Positions 17,031 to 25,018 of a stretch of DNA of 52,103 bases are shown here, in pieces (position 1 is the first letter of the stretch; each line of letters starts with the position of its first letter). Source of the DNA: Rhizomonospora bruguierae (GTDB lineage: Bacteria; Actinomycetota; Actinomycetes; Mycobacteriales; Micromonosporaceae). The stretch is taken from assembly GCF_018397995.1 (NCBI RefSeq), contig NZ_BBQH01000043.1, positions 1-52,103 on the forward strand, written 5' to 3'. Made by a program: the position numbers and the translations under genes. Under the pieces are notes generated by a model that worked only from the letters and a program-made list of their open reading frames with translations, was not told the origin of the DNA and ran no database searches.

Positions 17031-18470
17031 TCAGGTCCAGGCGAGCAGGGCCGCCTCCGGGTCGCTGAGGAAGGCTCCCACGTCCCGCAGGAACTTGGAC
17101 CCCAGTTCGCCGTCGATGATCCGGTGGTCGAAGGACATGCCGAGCGTGGTGACCTGCCGCGCCCGGATCTTGCCCTTGTGCACCCAGGGCTGCTCCCGGA
17201 TCGCGCCCAGGGCGAGGATCGCGGCCTCGCCCGGCGGCAGGATCGGGGTGCCGGTGTCCACGCCGAACACGCCGACGTTGGTGATGGAGAACGTCCCCCC
17301 GGCCATGTCCGCCGGCGAGGTGCGGCCGGCCTTGGCCGTCCGCACCAGGGCGGTCAGCTCGTCCGCCAGGTCGCGGAGGGTGAGCCGGCCGGCGTCCTTG
17401 ATGTTCGGGACGATCAGGCCACGCTCGGTCGCCGCGGCGATGCCGAGGTTCACGTACTCCTTGATGATGATCTCGTTGGTCGCGGCCGACCAGGTCGAGT
17501 TGATCATCGGGTACCGGCGGATGCCGAGCAGGACGGCCTTGGCGACCAGCAGCAACGGGCTGATCCGGGCGTCCCGCCACTCGGCGCGCTCGCGGAGCCG
17601 GTCGAGGGCCCTCACGCCGCGCGTGACGTCCACCGTCAGGAACTCGGTGACGTGCGGGGCGGTGAACGCCGAGGCGACCATGTTCTCCGCGGTGAGCTTG
17701 CGCACGCCCTTGATCGGGGTGCGCTGCTCGCGGTCCGGGCCGAACGCCGGCGCCGCGACCGCGGTCGCGGCCATCGCCGGAGCCGGCGCGGCGGCCGAGG
17801 TGGCGGCCTGCACGTCCTCGCGGGTGATCGAGCCCAGCGGCCCGCTGCCCGTCAGGGCCGTGAGGTCGACGCCGAGGTCCTTCGCCAGCTTCCGGACCGG
17901 CGGCTTGGCCAGCACCGGGACCCGCGGGCCGACCGCCGCCGGCCGGCCGCCGGCGGGCGCCGACGACACCGGCGCCGCCACGGAGACCGGGACCGCCGGT
18001 GCCGGAGCGGGAACGGGCGCCGGGACCGGCGGCGCCGCCGGCTCGACGGCCGCGCCGCCGACCGCCGCCGCCATGCCGTTGGTCGCCGTCTTGCGGGCGC
18101 GGCGCTTGGCCGCGCCCGTCTTCGGGCCGTACCCGACCAGCACGGCGGTGCGCTCCTCCGCCACGTACGCCGGTCCGTCCGCCGGGGCGTCGTCCGCCGG
18201 CGGGTCGCCCGCCTCCGGGTCGGTGTCGATGGCGATGATCGGGGCGCCCACGTCCACCGTGGCGCCCTCCTCGTGGAAGATCGCCGTGACCCTGCCGGGC
18301 CACTTCGCCGGGATCTCCACGGCCGCCTTGGCGGTCTCCACCTCGACGATCGGCTGGTTCTGCGCGATCGTGTCACCGACCTTGACGAACCACCGGAGGA
18401 TCTCGCCCTCGGTGAGCCCCTCGCCGAGGTCGGGCATCTCGAACTTGCGGATCCGGGACACGCCGCTCAC
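17031..18470 (-). CDS. bkdC: branched-chain 2-oxoacid dehydrogenase E2, dihydrolipoyl acyltransferase
   Basis: This 479-residue protein has a lipoyl domain (about 7-85) with the lipoylated Lys in ETAKA (Lys 48), an Ala/Pro linker, and a peripheral subunit-binding domain around 225-260. The catalytic acyltransferase domain ends in SFDHRIIDG, with His 449 and Asp 453 as active-site residues. It transfers the acyl group from E1 to CoA. The GTG start overlaps the E1beta stop in GTGA; a GTG at 18461 is the alternative. No E3 gene is adjacent, as is common, since E3 is shared. Confidence 0.92.
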   Translation of the reverse strand: MSGVSRIRKFEMPDLGEGLTEGEILRWFVKVGDTIAQNQPIVEVETAKAAVEIPAKWPGRVTAIFHEEGATVDVGAPIIAIDTDPEAGDPPADDAPADGPAYVAEERTAVLVGYGPKTGAAKRRARKTATNGMAAAVGGAAVEPAAPPVPAPVPAPAPAVPVSVAAPVSSAPAGGRPAAVGPRVPVLAKPPVRKLAKDLGVDLTALTGSGPLGSITREDVQAATSAAAPAPAMAATAVAAPAFGPDREQRTPIKGVRKLTAENMVASAFTAPHVTEFLTVDVTRGVRALDRLRERAEWRDARISPLLLVAKAVLLGIRRYPMINSTWSAATNEIIIKEYVNLGIAAATERGLIVPNIKDAGRLTLRDLADELTALVRTAKAGRTSPADMAGGTFSITNVGVFGVDTGTPILPPGEAAILALGAIREQPWVHKGKIRARQVTTLGMSFDHRIIDGELGSKFLRDVGAFLSDPEAALLAWT

Positions 18471-19456
18471 CACCCGAAGGTCCGGTCGACGCCGTCCAGG
18501 ACGCGGTCCAGGTCGGGGAGGAACTCCTCCTCCACCCGGGCCGTCGGGTACGGGGTGTCGTAGCCGGTCACCCGCAGCACCGGTGCCTCCAGCGAGTAGA
18601 AGCACTCCTCGGTGATCCGGGCGGCCAGTTCCGCGCCGAGGCCGATGGTGCCCGGCGCCTCGTGCACCACCACGCAGCGCCCGGTGCGCTTGACCGACTC
18701 GTACGCCGGGCCCAGGTCCAGCGGGGAGAGCGTGCGCAGGTCGATGATCTCCAGCGAGCGCCCGTCCTCCGCGGCCGCCGCGGCCGCCTCCAGCGCCGTG
18801 CGTACCATCGGGCCGTACGCGAGAACCGTCGCGTCCGTGCCCTGGCGCAGCACCCGGGAGGCGAACAGGGGGCGGGCGCCGTCCAGGGACGCGTCCAGGT
18901 CGACCTCGCCCTTCTCCTGGTACCGGCGCTTGGGCTCGAAGAAGATCACCGGGTCGTCGCAGGCGATGGCCTGCTGGACCATCACGTACGCCTCGGCCGG
19001 GTCGGCGCAGGCGACCACCTTGAGGCCGGCGGTGTGCGCGAAGTACGCCTCCGGGGACTCCGAGTGGTGCTCGACCGCCCCGATGCCGCCGCCGAACGGG
19101 ATGCGGATCACGATCGGCAGGCGCAGCTTGCCCTGCGACCGGTAGTGCATCTTCGCCACCTGGGAGACGATCTGGTCGTACGCCGGGTAGACGAAGCCGT
19201 CGAACTGGATCTCGCAGACCGGCCGGTACCCGCGGATGGCCAGGCCGATCGCGGTGCCGACGATGCCGGACTCGGCCAGCGGGGTGTCCAGCACCCGGTT
19301 CTCGCCGAAGTCCTTCTGCAGGCCGTCGGTGACCCGGAAGACGCCGCCGAGCTTGCCCACGTCCTCACCCATGATCACGACCTTGGCGTCCGCTTCGAGG
19401 GCGCGGCGCAGGCCGGCGTTGAGCGCCTTGACCATGGTCATCGTCTTCGCCGCCAT
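18467..19456 (-). CDS. bkdB: branched-chain 2-oxoacid dehydrogenase E1 beta
   Basis: This 329-residue transketolase-fold subunit has the motifs MGEDVGKLGGVFRVTDGL, DTPLAESGIVGTAIGLA, FDGFVYPAYDQI and GIGAVEHHSESPEAYFAH, typical of E1beta of branched-chain complexes. The ATG overlaps the E1alpha stop (TGATG), so synthesis of the two E1 chains is coupled. The product supplies isobutyryl-, isovaleryl- and 2-methylbutyryl-CoA. Confidence 0.94.
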   Translation of the reverse strand: MAAKTMTMVKALNAGLRRALEADAKVVIMGEDVGKLGGVFRVTDGLQKDFGENRVLDTPLAESGIVGTAIGLAIRGYRPVCEIQFDGFVYPAYDQIVSQVAKMHYRSQGKLRLPIVIRIPFGGGIGAVEHHSESPEAYFAHTAGLKVVACADPAEAYVMVQQAIACDDPVIFFEPKRRYQEKGEVDLDASLDGARPLFASRVLRQGTDATVLAYGPMVRTALEAAAAAAEDGRSLEIIDLRTLSPLDLGPAYESVKRTGRCVVVHEAPGTIGLGAELAARITEECFYSLEAPVLRVTGYDTPYPTARVEEEFLPDLDRVLDGVDRTFGW

Positions 19457-20649
19457 CAGTGCCCACTCCCCTCGAAGGACGCCTGGTACTCGACGAACCG
19501 CGCCCGCTGCTGCCGGATCTGCGGCGTCTCGTCGACGAAGACGTGGTCGAACAGCGTCACCGGCTCCGGGTCCGGCATCGCCAGTACCCGCTCGCGCAGG
19601 CTCATGGCCTCCGCGGTGGCCTGCTCGTCCACCTCCGTGAAGAAGCCGGCGTCCGCGATCTGCTGCTTCGCCAGGAACGCCCGCACCCGCGCGATCGGGT
19701 CCTTGGCCTGCCACGCCTCGACCTCGCTGATCCCGCGGTACCGGGTCGGGTCGTCGGTGGTGGTGTGCGCACCCATCCGGTAGGTGTGCGCCTCGATCAT
19801 CGTGGGGCCCTGGCCGTGCCGCGCGTTGTCCAGCGCGTGCCGGGTGACCGCGTACGTGGCGAGCACGTCGTTGCCGTCCACCCGCACGCCGGGGAAGCCG
19901 AAGCCGGCCGCCCGCCGGTACAGCGGGATGCGGGTCTGCCGCTCGATCGGCTCGGAGATCGCGTACTGGTTGTTCTGGCAGAAGAAGACGATCGGCGCGT
20001 GGTAGACGCTGGACCAGATGAACGCCTCGTTGACGTCGCCCTGGCTGGTCGCGCCGTCGCCGAAGTAGGCGATGACCGCCTCGCCGTCGGCCGGGTCGTC
20101 GGAGTTGCCGACCTTCCCGTCCATGGCGATGCCCATGGCGTAACCGGTGGCGTGCAGGGTCTGCGCGCCGATCACGATCGTGTACATGTTGAACTTGTGC
20201 TCGACCGGGTCCCAGGCGCCCTGGTCGACGCCGCGGAACAGGCCCAGCGGCATGATCGGGTCGATGCCCCGGCAGTAGAGGACGCCGTGCTCCCGGTACG
20301 TCGGGAAGGCCATGTCCTGCGGGCGCAGCGCCCGGCCGGAGCCCACCTGGGCGGCCTCCTGGCCCAGCAGGCTGGCCCAGATGCCCAGTTCACCCTGGCG
20401 CTGCAGCGCGGTGGACTCGGCGTCGAGGCGGCGCACCACGACCAGGTCCCGGTAGAGCCCGCGGTATTCGGAATCGCTGAAGTCGACCGAGTACTCGACG
20501 CCGTCCGGGCCGGTCACCCGGTCGATCCGCTCACCCTCGGGCGTGAGCAGTTGAACCAGGTCGTCGCCCAGCGGCGCGCCCGGCTCGGCCGGCGGTGGAC
20601 CGGCGGTACGCCGGTCGCGGAGCCGCGCTCCGCGGTCGCCCTTCGCCAT
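19456..20649 (-). CDS. bkdA: branched-chain 2-oxoacid dehydrogenase E1 alpha
   Basis: This 397-residue protein carries the thiamine-diphosphate motif, GDGATSQGDVNEAF at about 197-210 ending in CQNNQ. It has the phosphorylation-loop block YRMGAHTTTDDPTRYR. It decarboxylates branched 2-oxoacids as the first operon gene. The ATG at 20649 follows AGGGAGA. Longer upstream extensions in the same frame lack family similarity and are rejected. Confidence 0.94.
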   Translation of the reverse strand: MAKGDRGARLRDRRTAGPPPAEPGAPLGDDLVQLLTPEGERIDRVTGPDGVEYSVDFSDSEYRGLYRDLVVVRRLDAESTALQRQGELGIWASLLGQEAAQVGSGRALRPQDMAFPTYREHGVLYCRGIDPIMPLGLFRGVDQGAWDPVEHKFNMYTIVIGAQTLHATGYAMGIAMDGKVGNSDDPADGEAVIAYFGDGATSQGDVNEAFIWSSVYHAPIVFFCQNNQYAISEPIERQTRIPLYRRAAGFGFPGVRVDGNDVLATYAVTRHALDNARHGQGPTMIEAHTYRMGAHTTTDDPTRYRGISEVEAWQAKDPIARVRAFLAKQQIADAGFFTEVDEQATAEAMSLRERVLAMPDPEPVTLFDHVFVDETPQIRQQRARFVEYQASFEGSGH

Positions 20650-21127
20650 AGCGTGTCTCCCTGTCGTGTGTGCGGCCGCGGGGTTGACCCGACCGGCGCG
20701 CGACTCTGGCGCCTTCCGGCGAATGCCGGGCAGGCTATCGGGGTGCCGCGCCCTAGCCCGGGTGGGGTTGCCGCGCGGCGTGGTCGGGGTTCGGGCGGAA
20801 CCCCGGCCGGGGGGAGCGGCGGCGACGGTTCGGGCCCGGGCGTGGGTGCGCGCGAGCCGCGGCCGCGTTGCCGCCGCCTCCATCCTGGCAGACGAGGTGA
20901 GGGCGGCCACAGAGGCGGTTTGATCACATCAGCGATTCAATCGGTTGGTGGCCCATGTCGGCACCGGTTGCGCAAGTATCGCAAGGTCGCCGAACTAGCA
21001 CAGTGCGTAGTGATGGCGATGTACCCGCGACCGCGTGACCCTGTTCCGCGTTAGCCCAGTCGCCGGACCCGACGGTCCATCGAAGACGTCCGACGAATCC
21101 CCCGGTTGTCGAGCGCGAGGAGGGCAC
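20650..21127. other. divergent intergenic region upstream of bkd
   Basis: About 480 bp with no gene that I can support. It must contain the bkd promoter on the minus strand and the promoter of the proline-rich gene on the plus strand, but no clear hexamers stand out. A small dyad TTGCG-N7-CGCAA lies at 20968-20984. Confidence 0.4.
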
Positions 21128-21880
21128 GTGCCGCCCGATCCGCCCCTCAGGCACGAGCCCGGTACGCACCGGGCCCCGGCATACGGGCTGGCCGGCCCCG
21201 GCCGCCGGTACGCCCTGATCGTGCTGCTCCTGACGGGACTCACGTCGCTGCCCACGCTCGCCGCGATCCGGGCCGGCTCGGCGACGATCGACGACGCGGC
21301 GATCCGCGGCGGGACCACCCCGTTCGTCCCGCCACCGAGCCAGCCGCCGCCGGTGACCGTGCCGCCGCTGGTGCCGCCGACCGACGTGCCGCTGTTACCG
21401 CCCCGGCCCGGCCGGGACGCCCTCCCGCAGGACGCCTCGCCGATTTTGCGGCGGCCCGTCCCGCCCGGGCCGCGACCCGTCCTGGTCGTCGGACGGGACG
21501 AGTCGTCCAGCGCCGGGGGCAGGCGATGGATCGCCGAGTCGGCGACGAGTCCAGGCACCCACCGGCAACGCCCGCCGAAGCCGCTCCGGCCCGAACTGCC
21601 GCGCCCGCCCAAGCCGCCCCGGCCCGAGCCGCCCCGCCCGCCCGAGCCACCGCGGCCCAAGCCGCCGCGCCCGCCCGAGCCGCCGCACCCGCCCAGGCGG
21701 CCGCGCCCCGAGCCACCGTCCATCCCGGGGCCGCCCCGGCACCCGAAGGCGCCGTGCCCGCCGCCGAGGCGCCCCCTCCCGCCGAAGGTGACCAACCCGA
21801 AATGGCGGGACGGCCACCACCACCGGTACGAGAACCACGGGGGCGCAGGCAGGCCGAAGGGCGCCGGCCGCGGCCGCTAA
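21128..21880 (+). CDS. proline-rich single-pass membrane protein
   Basis: A GTG start follows GAGGAGGG with about 4-nt spacing. The 250-residue product has one N-terminal hydrophobic helix (about residues 28-50), then a tail dominated by Pro, Arg and Lys. The region 150-225 is built of degenerate PPRPPEP- and PPRPKPP-type repeats, and the C-terminus is basic and His/Gly-rich. It resembles extended wall-spanning stalks in composition only. I do not recognise a family. The opposite strand has long shadow frames with poorer support. Confidence 0.6.
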   Translation: MPPDPPLRHEPGTHRAPAYGLAGPGRRYALIVLLLTGLTSLPTLAAIRAGSATIDDAAIRGGTTPFVPPPSQPPPVTVPPLVPPTDVPLLPPRPGRDALPQDASPILRRPVPPGPRPVLVVGRDESSSAGGRRWIAESATSPGTHRQRPPKPLRPELPRPPKPPRPEPPRPPEPPRPKPPRPPEPPHPPRRPRPEPPSIPGPPRHPKAPCPPPRRPLPPKVTNPKWRDGHHHRYENHGGAGRPKGAGRGR

Positions 21881-21945
21881 CGTGCGATCCGTCGTACGAG
21901 GAATGTCGCCCCAGGATCGTCCGATGTGGAGCGTGGTCGGGCCGG

Positions 21946-23157
21946 CTACTCGCCGAGCCGGTCGCGGTTCTCCTGGATCCAGGCGTCCACCGCGGCGGGG
22001 TCGTTCGGGTCCACACCGTCCGAGATGAGTTGGGCGACCGCCGCGGTGGCGGTGCTGCGCCGCTCGCCCGTGGCGTACAGCCGGGCGAACTCGTCCGTCA
22101 TGTCCACCACCGCCGCGTCGGTCCGCGCCGCGGCGGTGGCCGGCAGGCCGCGCACCCGGGTCGCGTACGCGGCCCAGGCGCGCACCACGCGAGGCAGCAT
22201 CGCGGCGTCGTCCATGTCCAGCACGGCGCGGCGGTGCACCCAGTCCAGCAGGAACAGTTCCGCGACCATCGGGCTCCAGCGCAGCGGCTCGGGGTCGGGG
22301 AAGCTCCCGGCGTAATCCAGGATCAGGCTCAGGCAGAAATGCAGCGACGACTCCTCGACGCCGCTCGCGTCGGCCAGCCGGGCCGCCGCGGCCTCCGGCG
22401 AGGCGAGGAAGTCGCGCTGGAGCCGGTCCCGCTCGGCGTCCATGAGCGGCCGCACCGACTCGGGCGCCGGCGGACCGTTGGCGGGCAGCGCCGCCAGCCG
22501 GGCGCCGACCAGGGCCCGGTCGGTGGCGAGCGAGCCGTCGTCCGGCAACTCGTCCAGGTCGTCGGTGAACGCCAGGTGCCGGGCCACCTCGCCGCGCAGC
22601 CGGGCGGGCGGCACCTCGGCGAACCAGATCAGCTCATCGCCGCCGCACGCCTCGCGCACCTGGCCGACGATCGGCGCCGCCGGGCCGACGAAGATGTCCT
22701 TCGCGATGCCGATGTTGTGGTCCACCAGCGCCACCACGGCGTGCTCCTCGCCGCCGCCGGTGTCGTCCTCGTACGCGAAGGTCGCCAGGTAGCTGGTCTG
22801 GTCCCCGTACACGTCGCCGTAGGCGTAGCTGCCGGTGAGCCGCACCCGCCCCAGGTGGGCGGACCACGGCGGTGCCGGCGGGCCGGGGCGGACGGCGCCG
22901 GCGCCGGGGGCGTCCGGCACGAGCGCTGCGAAAACCTGGCGGATCGCCGTGGCCGCCGCGCCGCGCCGGCGGGCCGTGGCGGCGAGGAAGTCGCCCACGA
23001 AGGCGCGCACCGCGTCCGCCCGGTCGTGCTCGGCGACCGCGTACACGCTGCCGAGCAGGGCGGTGCCGAGCATCTCCGCGTCCAGCGCGGAGGTCAGCTT
23101 GGTGACGTCGCGGGCGGCCAGGAGTATGGCTTCGTGCGGGGTCTTCGGCGTCGCCAT
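21946..23157 (-). CDS. uncharacterised actinobacterial protein
   Basis: This 403-residue soluble protein is Ala/Asp-rich with no signal peptide or membrane helix. Visible blocks include GSYAYGDVYGDQTSYLATFAY (trimmed here to its centre), VVALVDHNIGIAKDIFVG, WSPMVAELFLLDWVHRR and the end WIQENRDRL. I do not recognise the family. It lies downstream of, and co-oriented with, the GTPase pair, but a TAGGGT element 6 nt before its ATG suggests its own leaderless transcript. Confidence 0.8.
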   Translation of the reverse strand: MATPKTPHEAILLAARDVTKLTSALDAEMLGTALLGSVYAVAEHDRADAVRAFVGDFLAATARRRGAAATAIRQVFAALVPDAPGAGAVRPGPPAPPWSAHLGRVRLTGSYAYGDVYGDQTSYLATFAYEDDTGGGEEHAVVALVDHNIGIAKDIFVGPAAPIVGQVREACGGDELIWFAEVPPARLRGEVARHLAFTDDLDELPDDGSLATDRALVGARLAALPANGPPAPESVRPLMDAERDRLQRDFLASPEAAAARLADASGVEESSLHFCLSLILDYAGSFPDPEPLRWSPMVAELFLLDWVHRRAVLDMDDAAMLPRVVRAWAAYATRVRGLPATAAARTDAAVVDMTDEFARLYATGERRSTATAAVAQLISDGVDPNDPAAVDAWIQENRDRLGE

Positions 23158-23163
23158 GGTCCG

Positions 23164-23169
23164 ACCCTA
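23164..23169 (-). promoter_or_regulatory. -10 element (TAGGGT) for a leaderless gene
   Basis: On the minus strand, TAGGGT ends 6 nt before the ATG at 23157. Confidence 0.5.
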
Positions 23170-23198
23170 CGCGGTCTTGGGCGCCGGTGTGGGCATCG

Positions 23199-23351
23199 TC
23201 ACCGGCCGCTGCGGCCCGGGCGCTCGACCGGCCCGCCGCGCACCGCCGGCAACCGGCGCACCAGCACCAGCAGGGCCAGCGGCAGCAGCACCCCGCCGGC
23301 CAGGCTGACCCAGCGGTCCGGGCCGGCCATCAGCCCGTGGCGGGCGGTCAC
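23199..23351 (-). CDS. 50-residue membrane peptide coupled to the GTPase genes
   Basis: The GTG start overlaps the stop of the 556-residue GTPase gene in GTGA. The peptide has one hydrophobic helix (about residues 14-32) flanked by Arg, and a basic tail. The same GTGA overlap joins the two GTPase genes, which makes a third coupled gene plausible. The alternative is that this is a chance frame. Confidence 0.5.
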   Translation of the reverse strand: MTARHGLMAGPDRWVSLAGGVLLPLALLVLVRRLPAVRGGPVERPGRSGR

Positions 23352-25018
23352 GAACGCCCGGCGGCGGTGAGCAGTTCGCGGGCGTCGGCGTAGGCGTGCA
23401 GCACCTCGCGGACCGGGGCCACCACGCACTCCCGGGCCACCTCGGTGACCGCCGCCCGCAGCCGGGCCTCCGCCCGCCGGGCGGCCCGCCGGGCACCCCA
23501 GCTGACCAGCGGCCTGACCAGCAGCGCCGCGAGCACCCCGAGCAGCAGGCCGCCGAGCAGCAGCAGCGTCGGCACCGGGGTCAGGCCCACCTTCGGGTTC
23601 TGCAGCGCCGGCAGGCCCAGCGCACGGACCACATACCCGGCGACCAACCAGCCGAGGCCGACCACCGCGGCGAGCGTCGCCAGCCACTGGATCACCCCGG
23701 CGACCCGCCACCAGACCGGCGTCCGGTGCACGCCCAGGTCGGTACCGGCGACCGCGCGGTCCAGCGCGTCCGGCACGTCGTCGAGGCGGGACCGGGCGGC
23801 GGCGGTGACCGCGGCGGGCCACGGCACCGGCAGGTCCCGGGCCGCCTGCGCGGCGACGCCCCGCACGGCGAGCCCCACGGCGGCGCGCTGCGCCTCATCC
23901 GGGTCCGGCACCGAGGTGACCGGGAGCGGGGCGCCGGCCTCGCCGCCCTCCTGCAGGTGCAGGCGGCGCAGCGGGTCCGGGCGGAGCCGGCCCAGCCAGC
24001 GCAGCAGCGGCCACCCGGCCGCGGCGGCCGCCCGCTGCCGGTACGCGCGCCCGGTCGCCGACACCACGGCGGGCACCCCGGCCGAGCCGGCCAGCGCGTC
24101 GGTCAACTCGCGGACCGTGACCCGGTCCACCATCTCCCGCGGCGCGGGCGGACCCACCGCGTCCGACAGCCCGGCCACCGCCTGGTCCACGTCGCCGTTG
24201 AGACGTTCCAGGGCGGCCTGCCGGGCGGCCACCGTCCGCTCCAGCATGGCCCGCAGCTCGCCGTGCCCGTTCGGGTCCACGGCGGAGGTCGCCAGCACCG
24301 GCACGTCGGGCAACTCGTCCCGCTCCAGCAGGCGGCGCAGGTCCGCCAGCAGCCGGGTGAGGTCGACGGCGCTGAGCCGGTCCGCCTGGTTGAGCACCAC
24401 GACGGTCACCCCGGCCAACCGGTGGAACTCGCGCAGGTAGCTCTGGTGCACCACCCGATCGGCGTACTTCTGCGGGTCCAGCACCCAGATCACCAGGTCG
24501 ACCAGGCCGAGCAGCCGGTCCACCTCCAGCCGGTGGCTCTTCTCCACCGAGTCGAAGTCCGGCAGGTCCAGCAGGACCAGGCCGTGCAGCGCCGCCTCGT
24601 CGTCGCCGTCCAGGGCGCTCTCCCGCACGAACCGGTTGCGCGGCAGCACGCCGACCCAGTCCAGCAGGCGGCCGGCCGGCTCCAGCGGACCCCACACGCA
24701 GGAGTGCGCCACGCCGGTGGTCGGGCGCAGCACGCCGACCGGGGACAGGTCCAGCCCGGCCAGCGCGTTGAACAGGCTCGACTTGCCGCTGCCGGTCGAG
24801 CCGGCCAGGGCGACCACGGTGTGGTCCCGGGACAGGGCCAGCCGGGCGCCGGCCCGCTCGACCGCCGTCTGCGCCTTCACCAGTCGCTCCGACGGCAGGT
24901 GTCCCTCGACCGTGCGCACGAACCGGCGCAGCGCCTCCACCCGGTCCACCAGCCGGTCGGCGTCGACCCGGTGGTCCGTCCGCAGCGCCTCCCGCATCCG
25001 GCTCACCATCCCGCTCAC
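23348..25018 (-). CDS. dynamin-like / YfjP-type GTPase B with membrane helices
   Basis: This 556-residue protein has a G domain with P-loop GSTGSGKS (about 73-80), G2-like RPTTG, G3 DLPDFDS and G4 NQAD. A helical stalk-like region follows. Two membrane segments (about 415-445 and 465-490) and a final basic helix complete it. The layout matches paired bacterial dynamin-like proteins, such as Streptomyces DynA/DynB or mycobacterial IniA/IniC, which remodel membranes. The YfjP ribosome-associated-GTPase label is the alternative. It is translationally coupled to the upstream GTPase. Confidence 0.85.
   Translation of the reverse strand: MSGMVSRMREALRTDHRVDADRLVDRVEALRRFVRTVEGHLPSERLVKAQTAVERAGARLALSRDHTVVALAGSTGSGKSSLFNALAGLDLSPVGVLRPTTGVAHSCVWGPLEPAGRLLDWVGVLPRNRFVRESALDGDDEAALHGLVLLDLPDFDSVEKSHRLEVDRLLGLVDLVIWVLDPQKYADRVVHQSYLREFHRLAGVTVVVLNQADRLSAVDLTRLLADLRRLLERDELPDVPVLATSAVDPNGHGELRAMLERTVAARQAALERLNGDVDQAVAGLSDAVGPPAPREMVDRVTVRELTDALAGSAGVPAVVSATGRAYRQRAAAAAGWPLLRWLGRLRPDPLRRLHLQEGGEAGAPLPVTSVPDPDEAQRAAVGLAVRGVAAQAARDLPVPWPAAVTAAARSRLDDVPDALDRAVAGTDLGVHRTPVWWRVAGVIQWLATLAAVVGLGWLVAGYVVRALGLPALQNPKVGLTPVPTLLLLGGLLLGVLAALLVRPLVSWGARRAARRAEARLRAAVTEVARECVVAPVREVLHAYADARELLTAAGRS

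Noticed and set aside
18471-18605. N-terminal extension of E2
   Set aside because: It lies inside E1beta in a different frame. E2 similarity begins at the GTGA overlap.
20650-20910. N-terminal extension of E1alpha
   Set aside because: No family similarity. The AGGGAGA ribosome site and MAKGDRG start are more convincing.
20968-20984. TTGCG-N7-CGCAA dyad as a bkd operator
   Set aside because: The arms are only 5 bp and the bkd promoter cannot be located, so support is too weak.
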